Shown here in pieces: positions 25,275 to 35,491 of a DNA stretch of 64,000 nt (its first letter is position 1; every line of letters starts with the position of its first letter). The stretch lies in assembly GCF_001941485.1 (NCBI RefSeq), contig NZ_CP009247.1, positions 1 to 64,000 of the forward strand, read 5' to 3'. The stretch comes from Corynebacterium frankenforstense DSM 45800 (GTDB taxonomy: Bacteria > Actinomycetota > Actinomycetes > Mycobacteriales > Mycobacteriaceae). The translations under genes and the position numbers were made by a program. The notes under the pieces are model-generated. The model was not told the DNA's origin. It ran no database searches and saw only the letters and a list, made by a program, of their open reading frames with translations.

Positions 25275-26031
25275 GCCGCTGGTTGAACTGCGTGACGTCA
25301 CCAAGTCCTACGGGCCGTTCGACGCGCTGCGCGGCGTCGGCTTCGCCGTGCGCGCCGGGTCGGTGACCTGCGTGCTCGGCGACAACGGCGCCGGCAAGTC
25401 CACGCTGATCAAGGTGCTCGCCGGGCTGCACCGGCAGACCTCCGGGCAGCTGCTCATCGACGGCGAGGAGGTGCGGTTCTCGGGCCCGCGCGACGCGCTG
25501 GACCACGGCATCGCCACGGTCTACCAGGACCTGGCCGTCGTCGGGCAGATGAGCGTGTGGCGCAACTTCTTCCTCGGTCAGGAGCTCAGGGGCCGTCTGG
25601 GCTGGCTGCGTGTCGACGAGATGCGCGAGACCACCGCGCGGGCCCTGGCCGAGATGGGCATCGACATCCCGGACGTCGACGTGCCGGTCGATTCCCTGTC
25701 GGGCGGGCAGCGCCAGGTGCTGGCGATCGCGCGCGCGGTGCACTTCGGCGCGCGCCTGCTCATCCTCGACGAGCCGACCGCCGCGCTGGGTGTCAAGCAG
25801 TCCGGGATGGTGCTGCGGCTGATCGCCGCGGCGCGCGACCGGGGCCTCGGCGTCGTGTTCATCACGCACAACCCGCACCACGCGTGGCTGGTCGGCGACC
25901 GGTTCGTGCTGCTCAACCTGGGCCGCCAGACCATGGACGCCGCCCACGACGAGACCAGCCTCGACGAGCTGACCCTCGAGATGTCCGGCGGCGGGGAGCT
26001 CGAGGAGATCTCCGAGCAGTTGCGCGCCTAG
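25267..26031 (+). CDS. Sugar ABC transporter, ATP-binding protein
   Basis: This 254-residue single-domain ATPase has Walker A GDNGAGKST, signature LSGGQRQVLAIARA, Walker B LLILDEPTAALG and switch His (FITHNPHHA). Ribose-type importers often use a fused double ATPase; here only one domain exists, so a homodimer is expected, as in several actinobacterial systems. It is the third gene of the importer operon. Its stop overlaps the stop of the convergent gene in a shared CTAG (26028-26031). Confidence 0.9.
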   Translation: MSEPLVELRDVTKSYGPFDALRGVGFAVRAGSVTCVLGDNGAGKSTLIKVLAGLHRQTSGQLLIDGEEVRFSGPRDALDHGIATVYQDLAVVGQMSVWRNFFLGQELRGRLGWLRVDEMRETTARALAEMGIDIPDVDVPVDSLSGGQRQVLAIARAVHFGARLLILDEPTAALGVKQSGMVLRLIAAARDRGLGVVFITHNPHHAWLVGDRFVLLNLGRQTMDAAHDETSLDELTLEMSGGGELEEISEQLRA

Positions 26032-27140
26032 GCGCGGCCGTCCTTCTTCGCGTCGCGCTTGGCGGCGGCGTCGTGCTCGGCCTTCGCGTCGCGGGCGTCG
26101 TTGTCGCGGGCGGCCTTCTCGGCGGCCTCGGCCTCGGCGTCGGTGACCTTGCGGGAACCGCCGGCGGGCTCGGCGTCGACGTCGTTCTCGCGGATGTAGT
26201 GCTGGCTGACCTCGTTGTCGACCTCGGGCTCGGAGACCGTCAGCGCGTCCAGGTTGCCCTCCTCGGGCTCGTCCTCGACCAGGCGGTGCTTGGCGGAGTC
26301 CTCGGCGTCCTCGGCCTCGATCTCCTCGGCGGCCTCGTCGGCGCGGGCGGTGCGCTCCATGACGTCGTTCTCGGAGCGGTGGCGCTCGAGCTGCTCGTCG
26401 AGCGAGGCCAGCAGCTCCTCGCCCTCCTTGGTCAGCCCGCCCTCGGCGGCCTGCGCCTTGAGCACGGTCTCCTCCTGCGGGGTGCGCGGGGCCTCGGCGG
26501 TCGCGGCGGGCTTGTCGTCGCCGGTCTCGGTGGAGTAGACGAGCTTGGACTCGCCGCGGGTCTGGGCGTGCTCCTCGACGCGCGGCGGGATCAGGCCGGC
26601 CGGGTCCTGCTTCTCGCGGCTGAACCAGTAGTAGAGGCCGCCGCCGATCGCGGCCAGCGCGGTGCCCAGGCCGACGAGCAGCCAGGTGCGGCGGCGCTTG
26701 TCCTTCTTGGCCTTGCCGGTGATCTTGTCGATCTTCTTCTGGGCCTTCTCGGCGGCCTTGTTGCTCGCCGCGAGCGCCTTGCGGCGGGTGCGCTTGCTCA
26801 TCTTCTTCGCGTTGAGGGCGGCGGACTCCTGGGCGTCGGCGGCGTCCTGCAGGTAGTCGTGCGAGCTCTCGCGGGCCTCCTTGAGGGCCTTCTCGATGCG
26901 CTTGCGGGTCTCGGCGGTCAGGGTGCCGGCCTCGTCGGCCAGGTCGGAGGCGCGGTCGCCGAGCTTGGCGACGGCGTCCTTGCCGGCCTTCCTGACGTCG
27001 TCGGCGACGTCGTCGTAGTTGTCGGCCGCGCCGAGCAGCGCGTCGTAGGCCTCCGAGACCTTCCGGTCGCGGAAGTCGCTGTAGCGCTCCCAGGCGTCCT
27101 TCCCGGCGGCGAGAGCCATCTTCAACGTCGAGGTGTTCAT
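26028..27140 (-). CDS. Coiled-coil membrane protein of unknown function
   Basis: This 370-residue protein has one transmembrane helix (TWLLVGLGTALAAIGGGLYYWF, about residues 152-173). About 150 residues precede it, made of Ala/Lys/Glu-rich predicted coiled coil (KAGKDAVAKLGDRASDLADEAGTLTAETRKRIEKALKEA). A long acidic tail with little predicted structure follows. No enzyme motif is seen. Location next to ppiA resembles a conserved corynebacterial hypothetical gene. The ATG at 27140 has AAAGGATCG upstream. Confidence 0.75.
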   Translation of the reverse strand: MNTSTLKMALAAGKDAWERYSDFRDRKVSEAYDALLGAADNYDDVADDVRKAGKDAVAKLGDRASDLADEAGTLTAETRKRIEKALKEARESSHDYLQDAADAQESAALNAKKMSKRTRRKALAASNKAAEKAQKKIDKITGKAKKDKRRRTWLLVGLGTALAAIGGGLYYWFSREKQDPAGLIPPRVEEHAQTRGESKLVYSTETGDDKPAATAEAPRTPQEETVLKAQAAEGGLTKEGEELLASLDEQLERHRSENDVMERTARADEAAEEIEAEDAEDSAKHRLVEDEPEEGNLDALTVSEPEVDNEVSQHYIRENDVDAEPAGGSRKVTDAEAEAAEKAARDNDARDAKAEHDAAAKRDAKKDGRA

Positions 27141-27243
27141 CGGGGCGATCCTTTGCGTGTTCGGCTGTGGTCAGTGCGTTTGGTGCCCAGGGTAGTCACG
27201 CGGCGCGACACGCGCGGGCGGGCGCGTGATCCACCGGGTGATC

Positions 27244-27249
27244 TACACT
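27244..27249 (+). promoter_or_regulatory. -10 hexamer of a leaderless ppiA promoter
   Basis: TACACT lies exactly 7 nt before the ppiA ATG and no ribosome binding site is seen, so the transcript probably starts at or next to the start codon. Confidence 0.55.
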
Positions 27250-27256
27250 GGCCGAC

Positions 27257-27784
<528 letters not shown>

Positions 27785-27896
27785 GCCCTCCGCAGCCGGT
27801 GCCTGCGCGCACCGGCGCCCGATTTCCGACGCCTGCGCCCGCACCCGCGGCGCGCACCACCCGTCGGAGCGTGGGCCGGCTTCCGCCGGCCGCACC

Positions 27897-27932
27897 GCCC
27901 TTCTCCCGCACCGCGCGGGAGAGGGCGATTTT
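27897..27932 (+). terminator. Terminator of ppiA
   Basis: GCCCTTCTCCCGC and GCGGGAGAGGGC form a stem with one bulge, followed by GATTTTTCG. The remaining sequence to 28082 is GC-rich with no gene visible. Confidence 0.75.
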
Positions 27933-28082
27933 TCGTGTGTCGGGGGAGAGCGAAGGGGTCCGGTGCGTGGACGGGGACTCGCAGGGTGGCGCCGGGCGCG
28001 GGACGTGCGTGGAGGGTTGCGGGAGGTGTGGAGCAGGGTCTCCCGGCTACCGGACGCGGACGCATGGGCCTCGTCTGAGCCG

Positions 28083-28148
28083 CTGCGGTAGTTTTCGGGG
28101 TATGCTGCGGTAGTTTTCGGGGTATGCTGCGGTAGTTTTCGGGGTATG
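28083..28148. repeat. Three perfect tandem 22-bp repeats carrying promoter and start codon
   Basis: Three identical 22-bp units (28083, 28105, 28127) begin CTGCGGTAGTTTTCGGGG and end TATG. Each contains TAGTTT, a possible -10, exactly 7 nt before an ATG. The ATG of unit 3 (28146) starts the rhomboid gene. The ATGs of units 1 and 2 read ATG-CTG-CGG-TAG and stop at once. Confidence 0.9.
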
Positions 28149-28871
28149 CAGGATCAGTCGGCAGGCGGCCCGGACTTCGCGTCGAGGGGACGCCCCGGCC
28201 CGCCCGGGCCGATCGACATCGTGAGGCGCTGGTTCCGCGACGTCCCGGTGACCACCGGCATCACCGCCGCCATGCTCGCGGTCTGGCTGGTCTGCGCCTT
28301 CCAGGCTCGATCGATCACCGCCACCGGCGGCGCCCCGCTGGCGCGCGCCTGGATGCTCTGGGGCCCGGAGTTCCTCTCCGGCCTGGGGCCGCTGCGCGCC
28401 CTGGGCTTCATGTTCGTCCACATGGACGCCTCGCACGTGGTGCTCAACGGGCTGATGACGCTGTTCATCGGTCGTGAGATCGAGCGCGCCTACGGCTCGG
28501 GGGTCTTCGCCGCGGCCTGGCTGGTCTCCGGGCTGGGCTCGGCACTGGCGGTGCTCATGCTCGACCCGCTCGCGCCCACCGGCGGCGCCTCGGGCGCCGT
28601 CTACGGCCTGATGGCGGTGCTGGTGGGGCTCGCCGCGAAGAACAAGGCGGATCTGCGGGCGCCCCTGGCGCTCGTCGGCGTCAACATCGTCTACACGCTC
28701 ATCGCGGCCAACGTCTCGCTGTGGGGACACCTCGGCGGCCTGGCCGCCGGCGCCGTCGTCGCCCTGCTGCTCGCCGCCCGTCGCCCGGGCGTCCGCCGGG
28801 CCGGTCTGGTCACGGCTCTCGTCGCCGTCGTCGCCGCGCTGGCCGGCTACGTGATCACGGGCGGTTACTGA
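28146..28871 (+). CDS. Rhomboid-family intramembrane serine protease
   Basis: This 241-residue, six-helix membrane protein has the catalytic Ser149 in TGGASGAVYG and the partner His195 in LWGHLGGLAAG. The first-loop motif HMDASHVVLNGLM is also present. Rhomboids cleave substrate transmembrane helices; targets in corynebacteria are not known. The start codon is inside the third 22-bp repeat and the mRNA is probably leaderless. Position between ppiA and the crgA region is conserved. Confidence 0.92.
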   Translation: MQDQSAGGPDFASRGRPGPPGPIDIVRRWFRDVPVTTGITAAMLAVWLVCAFQARSITATGGAPLARAWMLWGPEFLSGLGPLRALGFMFVHMDASHVVLNGLMTLFIGREIERAYGSGVFAAAWLVSGLGSALAVLMLDPLAPTGGASGAVYGLMAVLVGLAAKNKADLRAPLALVGVNIVYTLIAANVSLWGHLGGLAAGAVVALLLAARRPGVRRAGLVTALVAVVAALAGYVITGGY

Positions 28872-28898
28872 CAGGTTCGACCAGTCCGGGGGAGGGGA

Positions 28899-28966
28899 GC
28901 GCGCCGGGGACGGGGACAGCCTGGAGCCGGAAGCGCGCCGGGGACGGGGACAGCCTGGAGCCGGAA
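28899..28966. repeat. Two exact tandem 34-bp repeats
   Basis: A 34-bp unit starting GCGCGCCGGGGACGGGGACA occurs at 28899-28932 and 28933-28966, followed by a partial third copy. A short hairpin follows (GGTGACC and GGTCACC near 29029-29050). No gene is visible in 28872-29200. Confidence 0.8.
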
Positions 28967-29199
28967 GCGCACCGGGGGTCGGTGTGTGCCCGGGGGTCAG
29001 TGTGTGTCCGGGAGCCCCGTAGCGGGGAGGGGTGACCGACAGAGTGGTCACCGGTGAGGGATTCAGCGCACTTGCGCTGCGTGTTTCGGGGCCCTGTGGC
29101 ATCCTGCGGGTGAAAGCGCCCCCGGAGGAACGGGGCACGGGGGAGATCGGACAAGACGGGGTTCACCCGCGCGTCGGTCCGGGGGTGATCACGGGGTGG

Positions 29200-29530
29200 G
29201 AATTACAGTCCACGGCGGCAGGGCCGCGACCTGGGGGATGGGGAAGACTGCGGCGTGTCCTCCACAGTCCACACACCGTGACTTTTTCTTTCACCACCAT
29301 CCACAGGCTTATCCACATTGTGGATAACTACAGTTTTGTAATTTCCCGAATACCCCGAAGATCCACAACTGTGGAAAACCCTGTGGACTGCGCGGAAACC
29401 CCAGTGAAACGAACTTTTGTTCGCATTGTGGAGCAGGTGGACGCTTCACCTCCTCCCCATCCACCGCTGTGGAAAGACGCTCTTTCGTCACAACTTCCAC
29501 AGAATCCTCCACACCCTGTGGATAACTTGG
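29200..29530. other. Dense DnaA-box cluster distant from oriC
   Basis: Three perfect DnaA boxes are present: TTATCCACA 29309-29317, TGTGGATAA 29319-29327 (a back-to-back inverted pair) and TGTGGATAA 29517-29525. About ten near matches share the TCCACA core: 29297, 29359, 29370, 29382, 29427, 29468, 29493, 29505 and several around 29255-29275. The segment is unusually AT-rich for this genome (CTTTTTCTTTC, CAGTTTTGTAATTTC, AACTTTTGTTCG). It resembles an origin, a DnaA-titration site or a DnaA-reactivating site. No gene is credible in 28872-29761. Confidence 0.75.
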
Positions 29531-29761
29531 CTCCCCACCCGGTGAAGCACAGCTATCATCGGTGGTGTTCCAACGTCGACCGCCTGGTCGCTACACAACC
29601 GGTCCCCCACCGGACCCCGCGGCACACCGTCGGACTCCGGGGCGTCCCGGACACCCCGGGACGCCCGGACTCCCGGGCGCCCCGCGGCACCCGTGCCGGC
29701 CCGGGCCGACGCGGCCCGGGGCCCAAGGGGAGGGGGCCGGGGACCGAAAGGAGAGTGTGAG

Positions 29762-30604
29762 ATGGCCCTGCAGCCCCTCTACCGCGAGTTGATCGAGGCG
29801 ATCCCGCAGACCGCCACGGTGGAGTCCGCCTCCACCACCGGCCTGTGGGCGCGCGTGACCGCCTCCCTGGACGGGGCGGCCTCCATCGGCATCGCCTACT
29901 GCGGCGGCCCGGGACTGCGTCCCTGGGACGCCGCCATGGCGCGCGTGACCGCCACCGACCCGCTCGACGCGCCCGCCGCCGCCGAGCTCACCGGCCGAAA
30001 CCTCCGCGAGGTGGCCACCGAGCTCATCGGCGCCGGGACCCCCGCCGAGCGCGCCCTGGCCGTCGCCGCGATCAACGCCTGGTACTCCCACGGGGCCACG
30101 GCCAAGGCCAACGGCTTCGTGCCTACCGCGGCCACCGGCGGCGAGCAGGCCGAGTGGGGCCAGGTTTTCGACCCCTTCCGCGACGTCATCGCCGGCAAGA
30201 CCGTCGCCGTCATCGGCCACCACCCGGGCGCGCCGTCGGCGCTCGACTCGGCCAGCGACTTCCACATGCTCGAGGTCCCCGAGGGCCTCGACGAGCTGCC
30301 CCCGGCCGCCGAGTTCATCGTGCCGCGCTGCGAGATGGTCTTCATCTCCGGCTCGTCGTTCATCAACGGCTCCGCCCCGCGCCTGATCGAGCTGGCCGCC
30401 GAGTCCTACTGCGCGCTCATCGGCCCCTCGACCCCGCTGGCCCCCGCGCTCTTCGACCACGGTGTGGACCTGGTGGCCGGCCTCGTCGCCGACGACGCCG
30501 ACGGCATGGACCGCGCGCTGGTCCAGGCCGCCTACCCGACGATGTTCGCCCACGGCCACCGCGTGCACCGCTCCAAGCCGGAGGGGACCTCCGTGCTGGA
30601 CTGA
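29762..30604 (+). CDS. DUF364 (putative heavy-metal chelation) domain protein
   Basis: This 280-residue cytoplasmic protein has the two-domain pattern DUF4213 plus DUF364. The N-terminal half contains GLWARVTASLDGAASIGIAYCGGPG, and the C-terminal half VAVIGHHPGAPSAL, EFIVPRCEMVFISGSSFING and CALIGPSTPLAPALFDHGVDLVAG. Family members are often encoded near metal-cofactor or transporter genes, but no biochemical role is settled. The ATG has AAAGGAG about 8 nt upstream. The DnaA-box cluster lies 230 bp upstream and could influence its transcription. Confidence 0.8.
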   Translation: MALQPLYRELIEAIPQTATVESASTTGLWARVTASLDGAASIGIAYCGGPGLRPWDAAMARVTATDPLDAPAAAELTGRNLREVATELIGAGTPAERALAVAAINAWYSHGATAKANGFVPTAATGGEQAEWGQVFDPFRDVIAGKTVAVIGHHPGAPSALDSASDFHMLEVPEGLDELPPAAEFIVPRCEMVFISGSSFINGSAPRLIELAAESYCALIGPSTPLAPALFDHGVDLVAGLVADDADGMDRALVQAAYPTMFAHGHRVHRSKPEGTSVLD

Positions 30605-30625
30605 CGCGGCGTCGTCAAGCACGAA

Positions 30626-30654
30626 AAAGCCCCGGGTCACGGACCCGGGGCTTT
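30626..30654. terminator. Bidirectional terminator
   Basis: AAAGCCCCGGGTC, loop ACG, GACCCGGGGCTTT is a perfect stem with A and T tails on either side. It serves the DUF364 gene and the convergent symporter gene. A TTGACGACGCC word (reverse) at 30608-30618 lies just before it. Confidence 0.92.
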
Positions 30655-30667
30655 GTCTGTGGGGAGG

Positions 30668-32107
30668 TCAGGCGCGCACGGCCTGCGGGGCGACCTCGGC
30701 CATGGTCGGGGAGTGCTCGACCTCGCCGTCGGCACCCGCCTCGAAGGTCTCCTCGGACCAGATGCCGGAGCGCTTGGCCACGATCGTGGCGACCACGGAC
30801 TGGCCGGTGACGTTGACGGCGGTGCGGCCCATGTCGATGATCGGCTCGATCGACAGCAGCAGGCCGACGCCGGCCAGCGGCAGGCCCAGGGTGGACAGCG
30901 TCAGGGTGAGCATGACGGTCGCGCCGGTGGTGCCGGCGGTGGCCGCCGAGCCGATCACGGAGACGAAGATGATCAGCAGGTAGTGCGTCATGTTCAGGTC
31001 GATGCCGTAGAACTGCGCGACGAAGATCGCGGCGATGGCCGGGTAGACCGCGGCGCAGCCGTCCATCTTGGTCGTGGCACCCAGCGGGATGGCGAAGGAG
31101 GCGTACTCGGTGGGCACGCCCATGCGGCGCTCGGTGACGCGCTGGGTCACGGGCATGACGCCCATCGAGGAGCGGGTGATGAAGCCCAGGCTGGTCACCG
31201 GCCACACGCGGCGGAAGAAGCCGGTGACCGGGATCCGGTTGAGGGCCAGCACGGCCGGGTAGATGACACCGATGACGATGGCGAGGCCGACGTAGATGGC
31301 GATGACGAACTTGCCCAGCGAGCCGAGCGCGTCCCAGCCGTAGGTGGACACGGCCTTGCCGATCAGCGCGGCGGTGCCGATCGGGGCGAGCCGGATGATC
31401 CACCACAGCATCTTCTGGATGATCTCCAGGAAGGACTCCATGAAGTTCAGGAACGGCTCGGCGGCGCGGCCGGTCTTGACCGCGGCGATGCCGATGGCAA
31501 GGGAGACCACCAGCAGCTGCAGCACGGAGAAGCTCAGGGTCGGCTCGCCGTCGCTCATGCCGACGTGCAGGCCGAAGATGTTCTCCGGCACGATGCCCTG
31601 CAGGAACGCGGTCCAGCTGCCGGTGTTCTCCGGCTCGGCGGCCGAGGCGGCGTCCACGGAGGTGCCCACGCCCGGCTTGAGCACGAGCGCGACGAGGATG
31701 CCGCCGAGGACCACCGACAGGAACGAGGTCACGGCGAACCAGATCAGGGTGCTCACGGCCAGGCGCGCCGCGCCGGTGACCTTGCGCAGGTTGGCCACGG
31801 AGGTGATCACGGCGGCGACCACCAGCGGCGGCACCATCAGCTTCAGCAGCTGGACGTAGGCCGCGCCGACGCCGCTGAGCAGGCCGGTCAGCCAGCCCTC
31901 GCCGCTGCCGCCGTCCTGGCCGCGGGCGATGAAGCCCAGGATCAGGCCGACGATCAGGCCGGCGATGACCTGCGCGCCGAAGCCGGTGGCCCAGCCGGGC
32001 AGGAGGCCCTTGCGCTGTTGGCCGTTGTCGCTTGCCGACGCCGCGTCGGTTCCGCCGCCGCGCACAGGCGCGGCGTCTGCGGCGCGCGCCGTCTCTTTCT
32101 CGCTCAT
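30668..32107 (-). CDS. Dicarboxylate/amino acid:cation symporter (DAACS family)
   Basis: This 479-residue secondary transporter has about eight helices plus hairpins. The signature serine-rich hairpin ([17 protein letters not shown]), the TTKMDGCAA motif of helix 7 (compare NMDGT) and the second hairpin ([25 protein letters not shown]), with [12 protein letters not shown] in helix 8, place it in the glutamate/dicarboxylate:Na+ or H+ family. Substrate within glutamate, aspartate or C4-dicarboxylates is not decided by sequence. The first 35 residues are a disordered extension. It is divergent from the SDR gene at 32403. Confidence 0.9.
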   Translation of the reverse strand: MSEKETARAADAAPVRGGGTDAASASDNGQQRKGLLPGWATGFGAQVIAGLIVGLILGFIARGQDGGSGEGWLTGLLSGVGAAYVQLLKLMVPPLVVAAVITSVANLRKVTGAARLAVSTLIWFAVTSFLSVVLGGILVALVLKPGVGTSVDAASAAEPENTGSWTAFLQGIVPENIFGLHVGMSDGEPTLSFSVLQLLVVSLAIGIAAVKTGRAAEPFLNFMESFLEIIQKMLWWIIRLAPIGTAALIGKAVSTYGWDALGSLGKFVIAIYVGLAIVIGVIYPAVLALNRIPVTGFFRRVWPVTSLGFITRSSMGVMPVTQRVTERRMGVPTEYASFAIPLGATTKMDGCAAVYPAIAAIFVAQFYGIDLNMTHYLLIIFVSVIGSAATAGTTGATVMLTLTLSTLGLPLAGVGLLLSIEPIIDMGRTAVNVTGQSVVATIVAKRSGIWSEETFEAGADGEVEHSPTMAEVAPQAVRA

Positions 32108-32239
32108 AAGTGAGGCTCCCGTCGAAGGTTTTCGTCAGTCGTCCGCGGGGCCTACAGGCCCGCGCGGTCGGTGCTGGTGGTTGTACTGGTGGCCGTGTCG
32201 GGGTGTGCGGTCTTCCCCGCCGCATCCTCTGGACAGATC

Positions 32240-32267
32240 GGTCTATACTCGTCAGACCACTAGGTCT
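32240..32267. promoter_or_regulatory. Repeated GGTCT/AGACC operator candidate
   Basis: GGTCT (32240) and AGACC-ACTA-GGTCT (32254-32267) form overlapping inverted repeats around TATACT (32244-32249), a possible -10. The spacing resembles GntR/FadR or TetR-type sites, which would suit the adjacent acyl-type dehydrogenase gene. No regulator gene is adjacent. Confidence 0.4.
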
Positions 32268-32402
32268 TTGAGCATACATTCCGGTGTAACCCGGGGAAAG
32301 TCCAGGGTATTCCCGCTCCCGTCGCGGTCGGTCCGCGGAAACCGCCGCATTGTTTTGTCTGCCACGATACCCTGAGGTCCACATCACAACCGGAAGGACA
32401 AC

Positions 32403-33176
32403 ATGCGAAAGAACGGACTGACCGCGCTGGTCACCGGCGGGGCCTCCGGCCTCGGCCTGGCGACCGTCACCCGACTGGCCGCCGACGGCATGCGCGTCGT
32501 CGCCCTCGACCTGCCGCGCGCGGACACGACCGCACTCAACCGGCTCGCCGCGGACGCCGAGGTCGAGTTCCACGCCGCGGACGTCACCGACGAGGACGCC
32601 GTCGCCGCCGCGGTGGAGACGGCGAACTCGCGCGGGGACCTCGCCGTGGTGGTCAACTGCGCGGGCATGGCCAACGGCATCAAGACGGCGGGGTCCAAGG
32701 GGCCGTTCCCGCTGGCGGAGTTCCGGAAGGTCATCGACGTCAACCTGGTGGGCACCTTCAACGTCATCCGGCTGGCCGCCCAGGCGATGCGCGGCAACGA
32801 GCCGGTCGGGCCCGACGGCGAGGAGCGCGGCGTGATCGTCAACACCGCCTCCGTGGCCGCCTTCGACGGGCAGATGGGTCAGGCGGCCTACTCCGCGTCG
32901 AAGGCCGGCATCGCCGGGATGACCCTGCCGGTCGCCCGCGACCTCTCGCGCGACCTGATCCGCGTGGTCACCATCGCCCCCGGCACCTTCGAGACCCCGC
33001 TGCTCGCCGGCTTGCCGCAGGACGTGCGGGACTCGCTGGGCGAGCAGGTGCCGCACCCGTCCCGGCTCGGCAGGCCGGAGGAGTACGCCGACCTGGTCTC
33101 GGCGATCGTGGCCAACCCGATGCTCAACGGCGAGACGATCCGCCTCGACGGCGCGATCCGCATGGGCATCAAGTAG
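32403..33176 (+). CDS. Short-chain dehydrogenase, 3-hydroxyacyl-CoA dehydrogenase (HSD10-like)
   Basis: This 257-residue SDR has the nucleotide-binding TGGASGLG, a D after strand 2 (VVALDLP, NAD preference), NCAG, catalytic Ser in [11 protein letters not shown] and YSASK. The segments [45 protein letters not shown] and [12 protein letters not shown] fit the type II 3-hydroxyacyl-CoA dehydrogenase (HSD17B10-like) subgroup, which oxidises the 3-hydroxy group during beta-oxidation. GGAAGG lies about 7 nt before the ATG. The exact substrate is inferred from subgroup likeness. Confidence 0.85.
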   Translation: MRKNGLTALVTGGASGLGLATVTRLAADGMRVVALDLPRADTTALNRLAADAEVEFHAADVTDEDAVAAAVETANSRGDLAVVVNCAGMANGIKTAGSKGPFPLAEFRKVIDVNLVGTFNVIRLAAQAMRGNEPVGPDGEERGVIVNTASVAAFDGQMGQAAYSASKAGIAGMTLPVARDLSRDLIRVVTIAPGTFETPLLAGLPQDVRDSLGEQVPHPSRLGRPEEYADLVSAIVANPMLNGETIRLDGAIRMGIK

Positions 33177-33441
33177 CGCGGGGATCGGCGGCGCGTGGCG
33201 CGCTGGGACGCGCTCCGGAGGGCCGGTGCGTCGTCGCGTGCGCCGTGGCGTGCGCCGCGAATGAATCCGCAGGCGCGGTTCGGCCCTGCGTAGGCGTCCT
33301 ATTATCCTTGCGGCTAACCGGGACGCCCGGCCCACAGGTCCTGGACCAGGCCACCCTCGCCGCGCCGCGGCCTGCGGTGGCCGCCGGATCTGCGCCGGCG
33401 TCCCATTCCCGAGTGCACCCCGATCCCAGAAAGCAGGCGCC

Positions 33442-35397
33442 ATGTCTTCGCCCTCCGACCCGTCGCGCGGCAGCGAGCCGCGGACCACGGACGACGAGGC
33501 GATCCCGCCCCAGGCGCAGGCGCCCGGCGCGGTCGCCCCGGGGGCCGCGGTTCCCGGCGAGTCGGGGGCCTCGGCGTCCGATGACTCGGCGCCGGTTGCT
33601 CCTTCCGCTCCGGCCGCGCCTGCCGTTCCTGGTGCTCCCACGCCGGCCCCGGCCGCGCCGACGGCACCCGGTGCCGCGGCCCCGGGCGCCGCTGTTCCGA
33701 CCGCCTCTGCTCCGGGCGCTGCCGCTCCGGGGGCTGCCGAACCTGTGCCTTCTGCGCCGGCCGCGGCTGCCCCGGGTGCCGTCGCTCCCGGCGCCAGCGC
33801 CCCGGGTGCCGCCGCCCCGGGCTCGAGTGCCCCGGCGACCCCGGCCGCTCCCGAGACGCCGGCGGCTCCCGCCGCTCCTGCTGCACCGGGTGTGAGCGCG
33901 CCGGGCGCCGCGGTTCCGTCCGCCTCCGCCCCGGGTGCCGCTGCGCCGGGGGCTTCTGCTCCGGGCGCCTCCGCCCCGGGAGCCGCCGCCCCCGGTTCGA
34001 GCACCCCGGCAACCCCGGCCGCTTCCGCCGCACCTGCCGCTCCGGGTGCCGCCGCCCCAGGCGCCTCTGCCCCTGGCGCGAGCGCTCCTGGTGCCGCCGC
34101 CCCGGGCGCGAGTGCCCCTGGCTCTCCCGCTCCGGGCGCTGCTGCCCCGGGTGCTCAGGCTCCCGGTGCTCCCGCTGCTCCGGGCGCTGCTGCCCCGGGC
34201 GCTCAGGCTCCCGCCGCGCCCGCGGCCCCCGGTGCCGCGGCACCTGCCGCTCCGGCTGCCCCAGGTGCGAGCGCCCCCGGCGCACCTGCCGCTCCGGGTG
34301 CCGCCGCTCCGGCCGCACCTGGTGCGAGCGCCCCCGGCGCTCCCTCTGCCCCTGGGGCCAGCGCACCAGCATCCGGTACCAGCGCACCGGCCGCCGCGGC
34401 CCCGGCCGATGCTGCCTCCACGGCCACCGCAGCCACCGCAACTACCGGAACCACCGCGACGGCAGCGGATACCGCCGAGGGGGACCGGCGGGACGTCGGC
34501 AAGCGGAAGTTCGCGCTGCCTCGCTGGGCGAAGTGGGCCGGCGCCGTCGTCGGACTCGCCGTCGTCTTCGGCCTCGTCGTGCTCTTCGCACGCTGGCTGG
34601 TCGGCACCGGGCCCGTCGCCGACTTCATCGAGCGCTACCCCGGCCGCGCCCCGACGCCCGAGTCCACGCCCGTCGGGTTCCCGGCGTGGCTGAACTGGGC
34701 GCACTTCTTCAACATCTTCTTCATGGCGCTCATCGTGCGCACCGGCCTGCAGATCCGCAGCGAGCGGCGTGCGCCGGCCTACTGGACGCCGCACTGGGAC
34801 CACAAACGCAAGATCTCGATCACCCTGTGGCTGCACCTGTGCGTGGACCTGGCCTGGATCGTCAACGGGATCATCTTCATCGTCCTGCTCTTCGCCACCG
34901 GCCAGTGGATGCGCATCGTGCCCACCAGCTGGGAGGTCGTGCCCAACGCGATCTCCGCGGGGCTGCAGTACGCCACGCTGGACTGGCCCACCGAACACGC
35001 CTGGGTGCACTACAACGGCCTGCAGCAGATCTTCTACTTCCTGACCGTCTTCGTCGCCGCGCCGCTGGCCATCGTCTCCGGCTTCCGGATGAGCGGCTGG
35101 TGGTCGATGAAGTGGAAGCGGGCCTCGAGGATCTACCCGCTGACCGTCGCGCGCGCCCTGCACTTCCCGGTGATGATCTACTTCTGCGTCTTCACCGTCG
35201 TGCACGTCGGCCTGGTGCTGACCACGGGGGTCATCGCGAACCTCAACGGGATGTTCGCCGCGCAGGACTCCACGGGCTGGCTCGGGCCGGTGCTCTTTGT
35301 GGTCGCGATGCTCGTGACCGCCGGCGCGACCGTGGCCGCCCGGCCGATGCTGCTGGCGCCCGCCGCGCGCCTGATGGGGCGGGTGACCGCGCGCTGA
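33442..35397 (+). CDS. Cytochrome b/b6-like membrane protein with long APGA-repeat N-terminus
   Basis: The C-terminal ~290 residues form a membrane domain with about six helices ([72 protein letters not shown]). His residues in [24 protein letters not shown] and VVHVGL suit b-type haem ligands, so a cytochrome b561/b6-like electron-transfer subunit is likely. Residues about 25-345 are almost wholly Ala, Pro, Gly and Ser, built from variants of [11 protein letters not shown]. That tail is unlike homologues and must be flexible. TATTAT near 33300 may be the -10. Catalytic partners are not encoded nearby. Confidence 0.75.
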   Translation: MSSPSDPSRGSEPRTTDDEAIPPQAQAPGAVAPGAAVPGESGASASDDSAPVAPSAPAAPAVPGAPTPAPAAPTAPGAAAPGAAVPTASAPGAAAPGAAEPVPSAPAAAAPGAVAPGASAPGAAAPGSSAPATPAAPETPAAPAAPAAPGVSAPGAAVPSASAPGAAAPGASAPGASAPGAAAPGSSTPATPAASAAPAAPGAAAPGASAPGASAPGAAAPGASAPGSPAPGAAAPGAQAPGAPAAPGAAAPGAQAPAAPAAPGAAAPAAPAAPGASAPGAPAAPGAAAPAAPGASAPGAPSAPGASAPASGTSAPAAAAPADAASTATAATATTGTTATAADTAEGDRRDVGKRKFALPRWAKWAGAVVGLAVVFGLVVLFARWLVGTGPVADFIERYPGRAPTPESTPVGFPAWLNWAHFFNIFFMALIVRTGLQIRSERRAPAYWTPHWDHKRKISITLWLHLCVDLAWIVNGIIFIVLLFATGQWMRIVPTSWEVVPNAISAGLQYATLDWPTEHAWVHYNGLQQIFYFLTVFVAAPLAIVSGFRMSGWWSMKWKRASRIYPLTVARALHFPVMIYFCVFTVVHVGLVLTTGVIANLNGMFAAQDSTGWLGPVLFVVAMLVTAGATVAARPMLLAPAARLMGRVTAR

Positions 35398-35411
35398 GCG
35401 GGGCCGCCGCC

Positions 35412-35460
35412 CCGCTCGGGCGGCGTCGCGACCGCTCGGGCGGCGTCGCGACCGCTCGGG
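35412..35460. repeat. 20-bp tandem repeats
   Basis: CCGCTCGGGCGGCGTCGCGA is present at 35412-35431 and 35432-35451, with a partial third copy. It lies between the cytochrome b-like gene and the terminator. Confidence 0.8.
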
Positions 35461-35491
35461 CGGCGCCGCCGCCCCGGCCCCGAAACGCCGA

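Noticed and set aside
28899..28966. CRISPR array
   Set aside because: The repeats here and at 14493, 28083 and 35412 are contiguous tandems without spacers, and no cas gene is present in the window.
34203..34628. Independent Ala-rich gene opposite the cytochrome b-like tail
   Set aside because: It is the complement of a GC-rich repeat tract, with no start signal.
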